Below are positions 1-6,232 of a stretch of DNA of 9,769 bases, piece by piece. Every line of letters starts with the position of its first letter. The first letter of the stretch is position 1. Where the stretch lies: the NCBI GenBank assembly GCA_947460565.1, contig CANHJJ010000053.1, positions 1 to 9,769 on the forward strand, given 5' to 3'. Position numbers and translations under genes: made by a program. Origin of the DNA: Bacteroidota bacterium (GTDB lineage: Bacteria > Bacteroidota > Bacteroidia > UKL13-3). The notes under the pieces are model-generated. The model had not been told where the DNA came from and made no database searches. It was given only the letters and a program-made list of their open reading frames with translations.

Positions 1-11
1 AAGCCAAGACT

Positions 12-19
12 TACTTTTG
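12..19 (+). promoter_or_regulatory. Possible Bacteroidota -7 promoter element (TAnnTTTG) before the membrane-protein gene
   Basis: TACTTTTG matches the Bacteroidota sigma factor -7 consensus TAnnTTTG exactly. It ends five bases before the ATG at 25, so a transcript would begin at or next to the start codon. The -33 partner would lie outside the window and cannot be checked. The region is AT-rich, so a chance match is possible. Confidence 0.3.
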
Positions 20-24
20 CCAGC

Positions 25-1593
25 ATGTCAATTCTCAATACGCTCAAGCAAAATAGTTTTCAGCTCTGTGTTTCATTTTTTGTAATGAGCCTATATGTTT
101 TGTTGAATGGTTATGATTTCAATACAGGAGATCAAGCAGAGCACCTGCCTCAGGTATACCAGATGTTTGACCCGAGTCTTTATCCTAATGATTTCTTTTT
201 GAGCAACTACCATGATACATTTACGGTTAGGTATTATTGGGTTCAGATCGTTTATTTCCTTTCCCACCTATTTAGTGTCAGGGTTACTTGTCTTCTATTA
301 TATTTTTCCTGTATGTATTTCACCATTTTGGCTTGGACCAAGATTATAGAATTATTCCAACCAGAAGAGGATAAAACCGGCAAGCAAAATTTTTATGTTT
401 TTATAGCCCTTATGCTTATTTTTATAATTGCCAATTCATTTACCTTGGGAGGTAATTACTTATTAGGAAAAATTTTTATTGGAAGTACTATAGCCGAGCT
501 TTTTGCGAGTTGGGGTATCTATTTGTTTTTTAAAAATAATTACATGGTATCTGCCATATTCTTTGCCCTGTCTGTTTGGTTTCAAGCCTTGGTTGGTTTA
601 CAATTGTTTTTAGTATTTGCAGGCATTTTGTTCTTTACTTTTGAATTCAACAATATAAAAAGTAGTATTATCAGGTTGGTTACATTTTCAATCGTTTTTA
701 TTATCTTCTCATTGCCTTTGCTTGGACCGCTCTTATATGCGCAGAAGTTAAATAATCAGGGCTTGGATAATCAATTGTTTTATGATTTGCTTTACTTTAA
801 AAGGGCACCTTGGCATTATGTTCCTTCTACATTTCCGAAGTTAGATTACAGCACATTTTTTGGATTATTGTTCTTTGGATTGATACCTGTGATTACCATC
901 AAACCAAATAAAATGAAGACGCAGACTCTATGGCTGTTTGCAATCATCTTATCTGTTTGTGCCTTTTATTTTGTGGCTTTCTACACCCATCATTTTATGT
1001 GGATTGGCAAACTACAATGGTTTAAAACCACCATTTGGGTCAATGTTTTTGCATGTATATTTATTGCTAGGTTTGTAAGCGCTTATATACCTTCATTTCA
1101 ATTAAAGGTGATAGATAAATTATTGCTTGCTTCTTCCTCAGCCATGCTTGTTTTTATGTTTTATTCTGATGCGTATACTGATTCTTCGAAGTATGCTTTC
1201 TTAAATGATAATCCGAAAACGGATATTCAAAAGTTACATACTTTCATTAAGGAAAATACGAATAAAGATGCACGTTTTCTAATACCGATTGACAATGAAA
1301 GTTTCACCAGTGAGGCCCAAAGGTCAACTGTGGCTAGTTTCAAAGCGGTTGTGCATGAACCTTTTTTTTTCGTGAAATGGCAAAAGGTTTTGGAGCAATT
1401 TTATCAAGTTGATTTCAATTCAAATATTTCACCCAAAATGCAGGCCATAGAGAATTACTGTAAAACTTGTGACACATTAGCATTTGTAGATTACAATTAC
1501 AGAATAGACAATACAAAGGAAAGCAGCATTATTCCCAGACTAAAAAATAGGGTAATAACAATAGGAGATTGGACCTTAACAAAGGTGAAATAA
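25..1593 (+). CDS. Polytopic inner-membrane protein, DUF6798/GT-C-like, function unknown
   Basis: This 522-residue protein has about ten hydrophobic, Phe/Leu/Ile-rich segments (roughly residues 11-29, 72-104, 122-137, 153-169, 173-207, 216-238, 277-292, 301-320, 335-354, 366-380). A soluble C-terminal domain of about 140 residues follows. The first extracytoplasmic loop carries GDQAEHLP (35-42), then DPSLYPNDFF (49-58). A later loop has KRAPWHYVP (259-267). This pattern recalls large membrane proteins annotated DUF6798 and, more loosely, GT-C glycosyltransferases, whose first loop holds acidic residues. That assignment is from memory of the pattern, not a search. No substrate can be named. 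A run of nine T (1362-1370) lies inside the codons for Pro-Phe-Phe-Phe. The ATG at 25 gives a plausible N-terminus (short polar stretch, then a membrane segment). The frame is open back to base 1, however, so an earlier start cannot be excluded. It converges with gpx, with one base between the stops. Confidence 0.8.
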   Translation: MSILNTLKQNSFQLCVSFFVMSLYVLLNGYDFNTGDQAEHLPQVYQMFDPSLYPNDFFLSNYHDTFTVRYYWVQIVYFLSHLFSVRVTCLLLYFSCMYFTILAWTKIIELFQPEEDKTGKQNFYVFIALMLIFIIANSFTLGGNYLLGKIFIGSTIAELFASWGIYLFFKNNYMVSAIFFALSVWFQALVGLQLFLVFAGILFFTFEFNNIKSSIIRLVTFSIVFIIFSLPLLGPLLYAQKLNNQGLDNQLFYDLLYFKRAPWHYVPSTFPKLDYSTFFGLLFFGLIPVITIKPNKMKTQTLWLFAIILSVCAFYFVAFYTHHFMWIGKLQWFKTTIWVNVFACIFIARFVSAYIPSFQLKVIDKLLLASSSAMLVFMFYSDAYTDSSKYAFLNDNPKTDIQKLHTFIKENTNKDARFLIPIDNESFTSEAQRSTVASFKAVVHEPFFFVKWQKVLEQFYQVDFNSNISPKMQAIENYCKTCDTLAFVDYNYRIDNTKESSIIPRLKNRVITIGDWTLTKVK

Positions 1594-1637
1594 ACTATTT
1601 AAGTTTAGAAGTAATTTCTTCACTTAAGGGTTTCACC
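1584..1637. terminator. Nested inverted repeat over convergent stop codons, possible bidirectional terminator
   Basis: Three nested complementary arm pairs are visible: GGTGAAA (1584-1590) with TTTCACC (1631-1637), TTAAGT (1599-1604) with ACTTAA (1622-1627), and GAAG (1608-1611) with CTTC (1618-1621). The innermost loop is six bases. Together they give 17 possible base pairs around a centre near 1613. The stops of the membrane-protein gene (1591-1593) and of gpx (1595-1597) lie inside. Convergent genes with a one-base gap have no non-coding space for a terminator, so a symmetric hairpin in the gene ends would suit both strands. Against it, no good U-tract follows on either strand and internal bulges weaken the stem. 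Confidence 0.3.
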
Positions 1638-2188
1638 GAAGAAGGAAAATAAGCCAACCAAGTGCCATTTTCATCAATCAAGAATTTATTGAAATTCCAT
1701 TTCACACTGGCATCTGATTTATCATTTTCGCTCTTGTTGCATAGCCATTTATAGATAGGGTGTTGGTTGTTTCCTTTCACATCTATTTTTTCGGTTAAAA
1801 TAAACGTTACACCATAATTCTTTTTGCAAAATGTTTGAATTTCTTCAGCTGATCCTGATTCTTGATAGCCAAACTGATTGCAAGGAAACCCAATGATGAC
1901 AAGCTTTTCCTTATAGGTATCGTACAATTTTTGTAGGTCTTGGTATTGAGGAGTATAACCGCATTCACTAGCCACATTCACACACAATATTTTTTTACCT
2001 TTAAAGTCACTCATGCTTATGGTGCGGCTTCCATCAAGGCTTTTAATGTTTAAGTTATAAAAAGCATTGCTGCTGATTTTGTTAATATTGCTATTATCTG
2101 CTACAATGGTTTTGCTGGCTCTTTTGAAACTAATGATAGCAAGTCCCGCTAAAACGATACCTGCAACTGCTAATAATTTTCTTTTCAT
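1595..2188 (-). CDS. gpx: Glutathione peroxidase family thiol peroxidase, membrane-anchored or exported
   Basis: This peroxidase reduces hydrogen peroxide or organic/lipid peroxides. Taking the ATG at 2188 gives 197 residues. Residues 1-21 are a signal-like start (KRK, then a 17-residue hydrophobic stretch), so the catalytic domain (about 43-197) is probably exported or tethered to the inner membrane. The sequence lacks a lipobox Cys. The GPx signature NVASECGYTPQY (71-82) places a catalytic Cys at 76 where animal enzymes have selenocysteine. FPCNQFGYQE (101-110) supplies Gln105, and KWNFNKFL (163-170) supplies Trp164 and Asn165, completing the Cys-Gln-Trp-Asn tetrad. Cys121 in FCKKNYGVTF sits where the resolving Cys of 2-Cys, thioredoxin-dependent members (yeast Gpx3 type) lies, so the reductant is probably thioredoxin rather than glutathione. 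An in-frame ATG at 2263 would extend the protein by 25 residues, but those codons overlap ispH and would bury the signal sequence. The gene starts eight bases after the ispH stop and so is likely co-transcribed. Confidence 0.92.
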   Translation of the reverse strand: MKRKLLAVAGIVLAGLAIISFKRASKTIVADNSNINKISSNAFYNLNIKSLDGSRTISMSDFKGKKILCVNVASECGYTPQYQDLQKLYDTYKEKLVIIGFPCNQFGYQESGSAEEIQTFCKKNYGVTFILTEKIDVKGNNQHPIYKWLCNKSENDKSDASVKWNFNKFLIDENGTWLAYFPSSVKPLSEEITSKLK

Positions 2189-2196
2189 AATATGTT

Positions 2197-3039
2197 TTAC
2201 AAAGATAATAAGACCTCTTTTACTTCTTCCATTTGCCATTGAGGAGTTGAGGTAGCTCCACAAATGCCTATACTGTCGTTTTCATTAAACCAACTCTTTT
2301 GAATTTCATCTTTGCTGCTAACAAAGTATGTGTTTACATTGTGTTCTTTGCATACATCAAATAAGACCTTTCCATTGCTTGATTTAACCCCTGCAACAAA
2401 TACGATTTTGTCATATAGTTTCACGAAATCTCTCAACTGAATGTCTCTATTACTCACCTGTCTGCATAATGTATCATTAAAATCCACCTCGATACCTCGG
2501 TTTTCAAGTTCTGCTTTTAAACCAAATAGTTTTTTGGTACTTTTAGTTGTTTGACTAAATAATTTTAAGCTTTTTGGCAATTCGTATTTATCCAATTCAT
2601 CAAAACTTTCTATTACAATCGCCTCACCATTGGTCTGCCCCGCTAATCCTTTCACTTCTGCATGACCGTGTTTACCAAAAATCATTATTTTTTCATCTTC
2701 ATTGTAGGCTTGACGAACCCTGTTTTGTAATTTCAGTACTACTGGGCAACTCGCATCTACCAACTCAATATGATTATCGAGAGCAATTTTGTATGTCTCA
2801 GGAGGCTCGCCATGAGCGCGAATTAGCACCTTTTCGCCATGAATGTTTTTTAAGTCATCGTGGTCGATGATTTGCAATCCCTTTGCTTTCAATCGTGACA
2901 CTTCTTCATCATTGTGCACAATATCACCTAGACAGTATAGTTTTCCTTCAGTTTCTAGAATGCCTTCTGCCATTTGGATAGCAAATACCACCCCAAAACA
3001 AAATCCTGAATTGTTATCGATTTCTACTTTTAAATTCAT
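2197..3039 (-). CDS. ispH: 4-hydroxy-3-methylbut-2-enyl diphosphate reductase (IspH/LytB)
   Basis: IspH catalyses the final step of the MEP isoprenoid pathway. It reduces HMBPP to IPP and DMAPP in the cytoplasm using a [4Fe-4S] cluster. The 280-residue length is normal for the short bacterial form. The three cluster cysteines are visible: Cys14 in SGFCFGV, Cys98 in DASCPVV and Cys192 in DTLCRQVSNR. Substrate-pocket residues are also present: His42, His76 in RAHGEPP, His126 and Glu128 in HAEVKGL, Thr164/165 in SQTTKST, Ser220-Ser221-Asn222, and Ser264 in GICGATSTP. DTLCRQVSNR is the variant I associate with Bacteroidota. The ATG at 3039 places the first cluster Cys at the expected distance from the N-terminus. 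The gene heads a minus-strand pair with gpx, which follows after eight bases, and faces a divergent DUF2452 gene. The cluster in this enzyme is known to be sensitive to oxygen and peroxide, which makes the adjacent peroxidase notable. Confidence 0.97.
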   Translation of the reverse strand: MNLKVEIDNNSGFCFGVVFAIQMAEGILETEGKLYCLGDIVHNDEEVSRLKAKGLQIIDHDDLKNIHGEKVLIRAHGEPPETYKIALDNHIELVDASCPVVLKLQNRVRQAYNEDEKIMIFGKHGHAEVKGLAGQTNGEAIVIESFDELDKYELPKSLKLFSQTTKSTKKLFGLKAELENRGIEVDFNDTLCRQVSNRDIQLRDFVKLYDKIVFVAGVKSSNGKVLFDVCKEHNVNTYFVSSKDEIQKSWFNENDSIGICGATSTPQWQMEEVKEVLLSL

Positions 3040-3046
3040 TCTACTA

Positions 3047-3054
3047 CAAAATTA
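3047..3054 (-). promoter_or_regulatory. Possible -7 promoter element (TAnnTTTG) before ispH
   Basis: Read on the minus strand this is TAATTTTG, an exact match to the Bacteroidota -7 consensus. It ends seven bases before the ispH ATG, giving a leader of only a few bases. No TTTG was found at the usual distance of about 19 bases upstream, so support rests on the -7 match and its position in the divergent spacer. Confidence 0.3.
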
Positions 3055-3096
3055 ACCAATTTTGCCTCATATAGTTTTATTGGAAAACTTTTATTC

Positions 3097-3104
3097 TACA
3101 TTTG
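3097..3104 (+). promoter_or_regulatory. Possible -7 promoter element (TAnnTTTG) before the DUF2452 gene and kynurenine genes
   Basis: TACATTTG matches the Bacteroidota -7 consensus TAnnTTTG exactly. It lies 17 bases before the ATG at 3122. A TTG at 3080-3082 is 14 bases upstream, short of the usual spacing of about 19, so the -33 box is not convincing. If real, it would drive the DUF2452 gene and possibly kynU and kmo. A predicted start near 3108 also argues against translation from the in-frame TTG at 3062. Confidence 0.35.
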
Positions 3105-3121
3105 GGTTACAATATTACACA

Positions 3122-3553
3122 ATGACAAATCAAGATAAAGCTCAATTTGACGAAGATGGCAGTTATATTGGCACTGCAAGCCTATCCCCTATACCATTAA
3201 GCGTAGGGTCACCCATCATTAGGCCTGAGGATAAAAACAAAATCAAGGCAAATGCAGTGGTTGCCATGCACCATTATGCCGAGCAGGAGATTGGCATGCT
3301 GAAAAAGCAAGCTGATTTGATTATGCAACAGGTTCGAGAAATTGAAAATAGGTTGAGCGTTTCTGAAAGAATTTATGAATCAGATATGAAATTTACACCC
3401 ATCATAGGTCAAATATACCACCTTTATGAGCAAGACGACCATTACAAAATGAGTTTAATTGGGCCAAGTGAGTGGGGTAGGAGCAAGACTATGGGGAAAC
3501 ATGTGGCTACTATAAAGTTGCTTGGCGACCATACTTGGGATTTAATTAAATAA
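3122..3553 (+). CDS. DUF2452 domain-containing protein, function unknown
   Basis: This small soluble protein of 143 residues has no signal peptide or membrane segment. It has three recognisable parts. A polar N-terminus leads into a block with PIIRPEDKNKIKANAV (31-46). A charged, heptad-like helical stretch at about 52-88 probably forms a coiled coil. A C-terminal block, FTPIIGQIYHLYE (91-103) to GPSEWGRS (114-121) and ATIKLLGDHTWD (129-140), looks like beta strands. The order PEDK, coiled coil, IYE.DM.F.PIIG..YHLY, then EWG and a DHTW ending is what I recognise as DUF2452, a conserved family of unknown role. No catalytic motif is apparent. The ATG at 3122 is preferred: an in-frame TTG at 3062 adds 20 residues that lack the family pattern and would start upstream of the likely promoter. 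The gene lies 54 bases before kynU on the same strand, so a shared transcript is possible but not shown. Confidence 0.85.
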   Translation: MTNQDKAQFDEDGSYIGTASLSPIPLSVGSPIIRPEDKNKIKANAVVAMHHYAEQEIGMLKKQADLIMQQVREIENRLSVSERIYESDMKFTPIIGQIYHLYEQDDHYKMSLIGPSEWGRSKTMGKHVATIKLLGDHTWDLIK

Positions 3554-3607
3554 ATCATAATTTAATAAGATAAAAATCGTGTAAAATTGCTTCCATAATT
3601 TTTTAAC

Positions 3608-4888
3608 ATGATTTTTGAGAACACACTCGCATTTGCACAACAACTAGATAAGCAAGACACGCTTGCCCATTTCAGAGATAAATTTTATTTCCCTCAACAT
3701 AATAATAAGCCTGTTATTTATTTGTGTGGCAATTCTTTAGGACTTCAACCTAAAGGGGCTCAAGTTGCGGTGCAACAAGAGTTTGACGATTGGGCCAAAT
3801 TAGGTGTTGAAGGACATTTTCAGGCTAAAAATCCTTGGAAATTCTATCACCATTTTTTAACTGAAAAAGCGGCTAAAGTGGTTGGTGCAAAGCCTACTGA
3901 AGTGGTAATAATGAATAATTTAACGGCTAACCTTCACTTGATGATGGTGAGTTTTTATCGCCCTACTGCCAAAAGATACAAAATTATGATGGAGGTTTCT
4001 GCCTTTCCTAGCGACCAATATGCCATGGAATCGCAAGCAAAGTTTCACGGGTATAATTCGGACGATGCCATTATAGAATTGAAACCTCGTGATGGTGAAT
4101 ATACTTTGAGAACAGAAGACATCATTGCAAAAATACATGAACATAAAGATGATCTTGCCATTGTGATGATGGGTGGCGTAAACTACTACACAGGTCAAGC
4201 TTTTGATATGGCGGCTATCACCAAAACTGCGCATGAAGTGGGTGCTGTGGCTGCTTTTGATTTGGCGCATGCTGCTGGTAACTTACATTTACAACTGCAT
4301 GATTGGGATGTAGATTTTGCCGTATGGTGTACCTATAAATACTTGAACTCAGGACCAGGTGGCACTTCTGGGGTATTTGTTCATGAGCGCCATGCCAATA
4401 AACCAGAGTTAAATAGATTTGCTGGTTGGTGGGGACACAATGAAGAAGCGCGCTTTTTGATGAAAAAAGGATTTAAACCTATGGTAGGTGCTGCAGGATG
4501 GCAGTTAAGCAATGCCCAGATATTTCCTATGGCTATTCACAAGGCTTCTCTTGAAATGTTTGATGAAGCAGGTATCGTAAATCTAAGAAAAAAAAGTGAA
4601 ATGCTTACAGGGTATTTGGAGTTTATTCTAAATGAAATAAACACTTTTACAGAAGGGCAAAAATCGAAATACAAGATTATTACCCCTTCAGTTGCAAAAG
4701 ACAGAGGTTGTCAATTGTCTATTATCGTAAATGAAAATGGCAAAAAATTATTCGACTATCTTTATGAAAACAATGTATGGCCTGACTGGCGTGAACCTGA
4801 TGTAATACGTATGAGTCCTGTGCCTATGTACAACTCATTTGAAGATGTTTTTAGAATTGGAGAAATAATAAAACAATATTATAAATAA
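3608..4888 (+). CDS. kynU: Kynureninase
   Basis: This PLP-dependent, fold-type I enzyme hydrolyses kynurenine to anthranilate, or 3-hydroxykynurenine to 3-hydroxyanthranilate, releasing alanine. The 426-residue length is typical. Motifs in order: YLCGNSLGLQPKG (38-50); GHFQAKNPW (69-77); AFPSDQYA (132-139), contacting the PLP phosphate region; FDLAHAAGN (217-225), where Asp218 pairs with the pyridine nitrogen; CTYKYLNSGPGG (241-252), where Lys244 forms the internal aldimine; GWWGH (273-277); and the C-terminal DWREPDVIRMSPVPMYNSF (393-411), supplying the arginine that binds the substrate carboxylate. The start is fixed by the usual N-terminal block leading to AHFRDKFYFP. No Shine-Dalgarno sequence is present. 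TAAAATTG at 3582-3589 is one base off the -7 consensus and might be a weak internal promoter. The partner kmo starts four bases after the stop, so the two are certainly one operon. The likely physiological substrate is therefore 3-hydroxykynurenine. Confidence 0.97.
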   Translation: MIFENTLAFAQQLDKQDTLAHFRDKFYFPQHNNKPVIYLCGNSLGLQPKGAQVAVQQEFDDWAKLGVEGHFQAKNPWKFYHHFLTEKAAKVVGAKPTEVVIMNNLTANLHLMMVSFYRPTAKRYKIMMEVSAFPSDQYAMESQAKFHGYNSDDAIIELKPRDGEYTLRTEDIIAKIHEHKDDLAIVMMGGVNYYTGQAFDMAAITKTAHEVGAVAAFDLAHAAGNLHLQLHDWDVDFAVWCTYKYLNSGPGGTSGVFVHERHANKPELNRFAGWWGHNEEARFLMKKGFKPMVGAAGWQLSNAQIFPMAIHKASLEMFDEAGIVNLRKKSEMLTGYLEFILNEINTFTEGQKSKYKIITPSVAKDRGCQLSIIVNENGKKLFDYLYENNVWPDWREPDVIRMSPVPMYNSFEDVFRIGEIIKQYYK

Positions 4889-4892
4889 GATC

Positions 4893-6227
4893 ATGACACA
4901 AAAAATTAACATCATAGGAGGTGGACTTTCAGGAAGTTTATTAGCAATTTATATGGCTAAGCGTGGTTTTGATATTAATCTTTTTGAACGAAGACCTGAT
5001 ATGCGAACCAGCAAAGTATACCAAGGTCGTTCAATTAATTTGGCTTTGTCTGATAGAGGCTTAAATGCTTTAAAGCGTATTGGTTTAGATGAAGAAGTAT
5101 TGAAAGATGCCATACCTATGACGGGTAGAATGATGCATAGCAAAACAAGTGAGCTTGCTTATCATCCTTATGGCAAAAATGGTCAAGCCATTAATTCTGT
5201 CTCGAGAGGAAGATTGAATCAGAAGTTAATTGAATTAGCAGATGAGTATAGCAATATCAACCTGCATTTTAGTGCGCGTTGTGTGGATGTTGATACGGAT
5301 AATTGTATCTCAACTTTCGAAATGGAAGATGGTACACACAAAACATTTGCAAGCGATAGAATCATGGGTACGGATGGCGCATTTGCAGCTACTAGAGGTA
5401 AGATGCAGATTAGCGATAGGTTTAATTATTCGCAAAGTTATTTGCATGTAGGTTATAAAGAATTATCCATACCTGCTGGTGATGCTGGCAAATTTTTAAT
5501 GGAGAAAAATGCTTTGCATATTTGGCCTAGAGGTTCATTTATGATGATAGCATTGCCCAATCCTTCAGGTGACTTTACCTGTACCTTGTTTATGCCTTTT
5601 GAAGGTGAAAACAGCTTTGCTAACCTTAAAACCGAAGAACAAGTAACAGCATTTTTTAAAGAACAGATGCCCGATGCCTATGATATGATGCCAAGTTTGT
5701 TGCCAGATTTTTTTGCCAATCCAACTTCATCATTGGTAACAGTGCGCTGCTTTCCTTGGGTGAAAACTGATAAGGTTGCATTGCTTGGTGATGCGGCACA
5801 TGCCGTAGTTCCATTTTATGGGCAAGGTATGAATTGTAGTTTTGAAGATTGTGTAGTAATGGATGATTGCATTGAAAAATATGGAATGGATTGGAATAAA
5901 GTTTTTGCCGAATACCAAAATCTTCGTAAGCCAAATGCCGATGCTATTGCTGATTTAGCCATTCAAAATTATTATGAAATGGCAGATAAAGTTGGCGACA
6001 AACATTTCCTTCATAAAAAACATATTGAGCATGATTTAACGGAGCTTTATCCTGATAAATTTAAATCACAATATGAGCTTACTACTTTTAGTTTAAGTCC
6101 ATACAAATACGCCTTAGATCAAGGAAAGAAAAATGATATTTTATTAGAAAAAATTATTGCTGATGGTGCCCAAGAAAAAATCAAAGATCCAAGTTATATG
6201 GCTAGCCTTTGGCATTTGATTGATTAG
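4893..6227 (+). CDS. kmo: Kynurenine 3-monooxygenase (FAD-dependent)
   Basis: This flavoprotein aromatic hydroxylase converts L-kynurenine to 3-hydroxykynurenine with NAD(P)H and O2. The 444-residue length is usual for bacterial members. The N-terminal dinucleotide-binding motif is GGGLSGSL (9-16), followed by FERRPD (31-36) for the FAD ribose. RSINLALSDRG (46-56) and SVSRGRLNQ (102-110) are typical of the family. The second FAD motif is LLGDAAHAVVPFYGQGMN (297-314). By residue spacing, Arg79, Tyr93, Asn359 and Tyr394 match the substrate-binding Arg, Tyr, Asn and Tyr of the characterised enzymes: both pairs keep the 14- and 35-residue intervals. The C-terminal part after residue 370 is less hydrophobic than the mitochondrial anchor of eukaryotic KMO, and the protein is expected to be cytoplasmic. 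It sits four bases after kynU, forming a two-step unit from kynurenine to 3-hydroxyanthranilate. That unit would feed quinolinate and NAD synthesis if a 3-hydroxyanthranilate dioxygenase is encoded elsewhere. Confidence 0.97.
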   Translation: MTQKINIIGGGLSGSLLAIYMAKRGFDINLFERRPDMRTSKVYQGRSINLALSDRGLNALKRIGLDEEVLKDAIPMTGRMMHSKTSELAYHPYGKNGQAINSVSRGRLNQKLIELADEYSNINLHFSARCVDVDTDNCISTFEMEDGTHKTFASDRIMGTDGAFAATRGKMQISDRFNYSQSYLHVGYKELSIPAGDAGKFLMEKNALHIWPRGSFMMIALPNPSGDFTCTLFMPFEGENSFANLKTEEQVTAFFKEQMPDAYDMMPSLLPDFFANPTSSLVTVRCFPWVKTDKVALLGDAAHAVVPFYGQGMNCSFEDCVVMDDCIEKYGMDWNKVFAEYQNLRKPNADAIADLAIQNYYEMADKVGDKHFLHKKHIEHDLTELYPDKFKSQYELTTFSLSPYKYALDQGKKNDILLEKIIADGAQEKIKDPSYMASLWHLID

Positions 6228-6232
6228 TTATT

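Noticed and set aside
2067..3055. Several 60-100 residue plus-strand frames opposite gpx and ispH
   Set aside because: They are antisense to intact enzymes. Their low-complexity leucine-rich or His/Cys-rich translations are typical of reverse-strand shadows.
3062..3121. TTG start for the DUF2452 gene giving 20 extra residues
   Set aside because: The extension lacks the family pattern and spans the spacer that holds the likely promoter. An ATG at 3122 is available.
3920..4270. Open frame of 116 residues on the minus strand inside kynU
   Set aside because: It lies wholly antisense to a full-length, motif-complete kynureninase. Its translation is rich in His/Arg/Ser with no recognisable domain, so it is a shadow.
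4586..4594. Run of A in kynU as a frameshift site
   Set aside because: The eight-A run encodes Arg-Lys-Lys in frame and the protein continues with normal family motifs on both sides.
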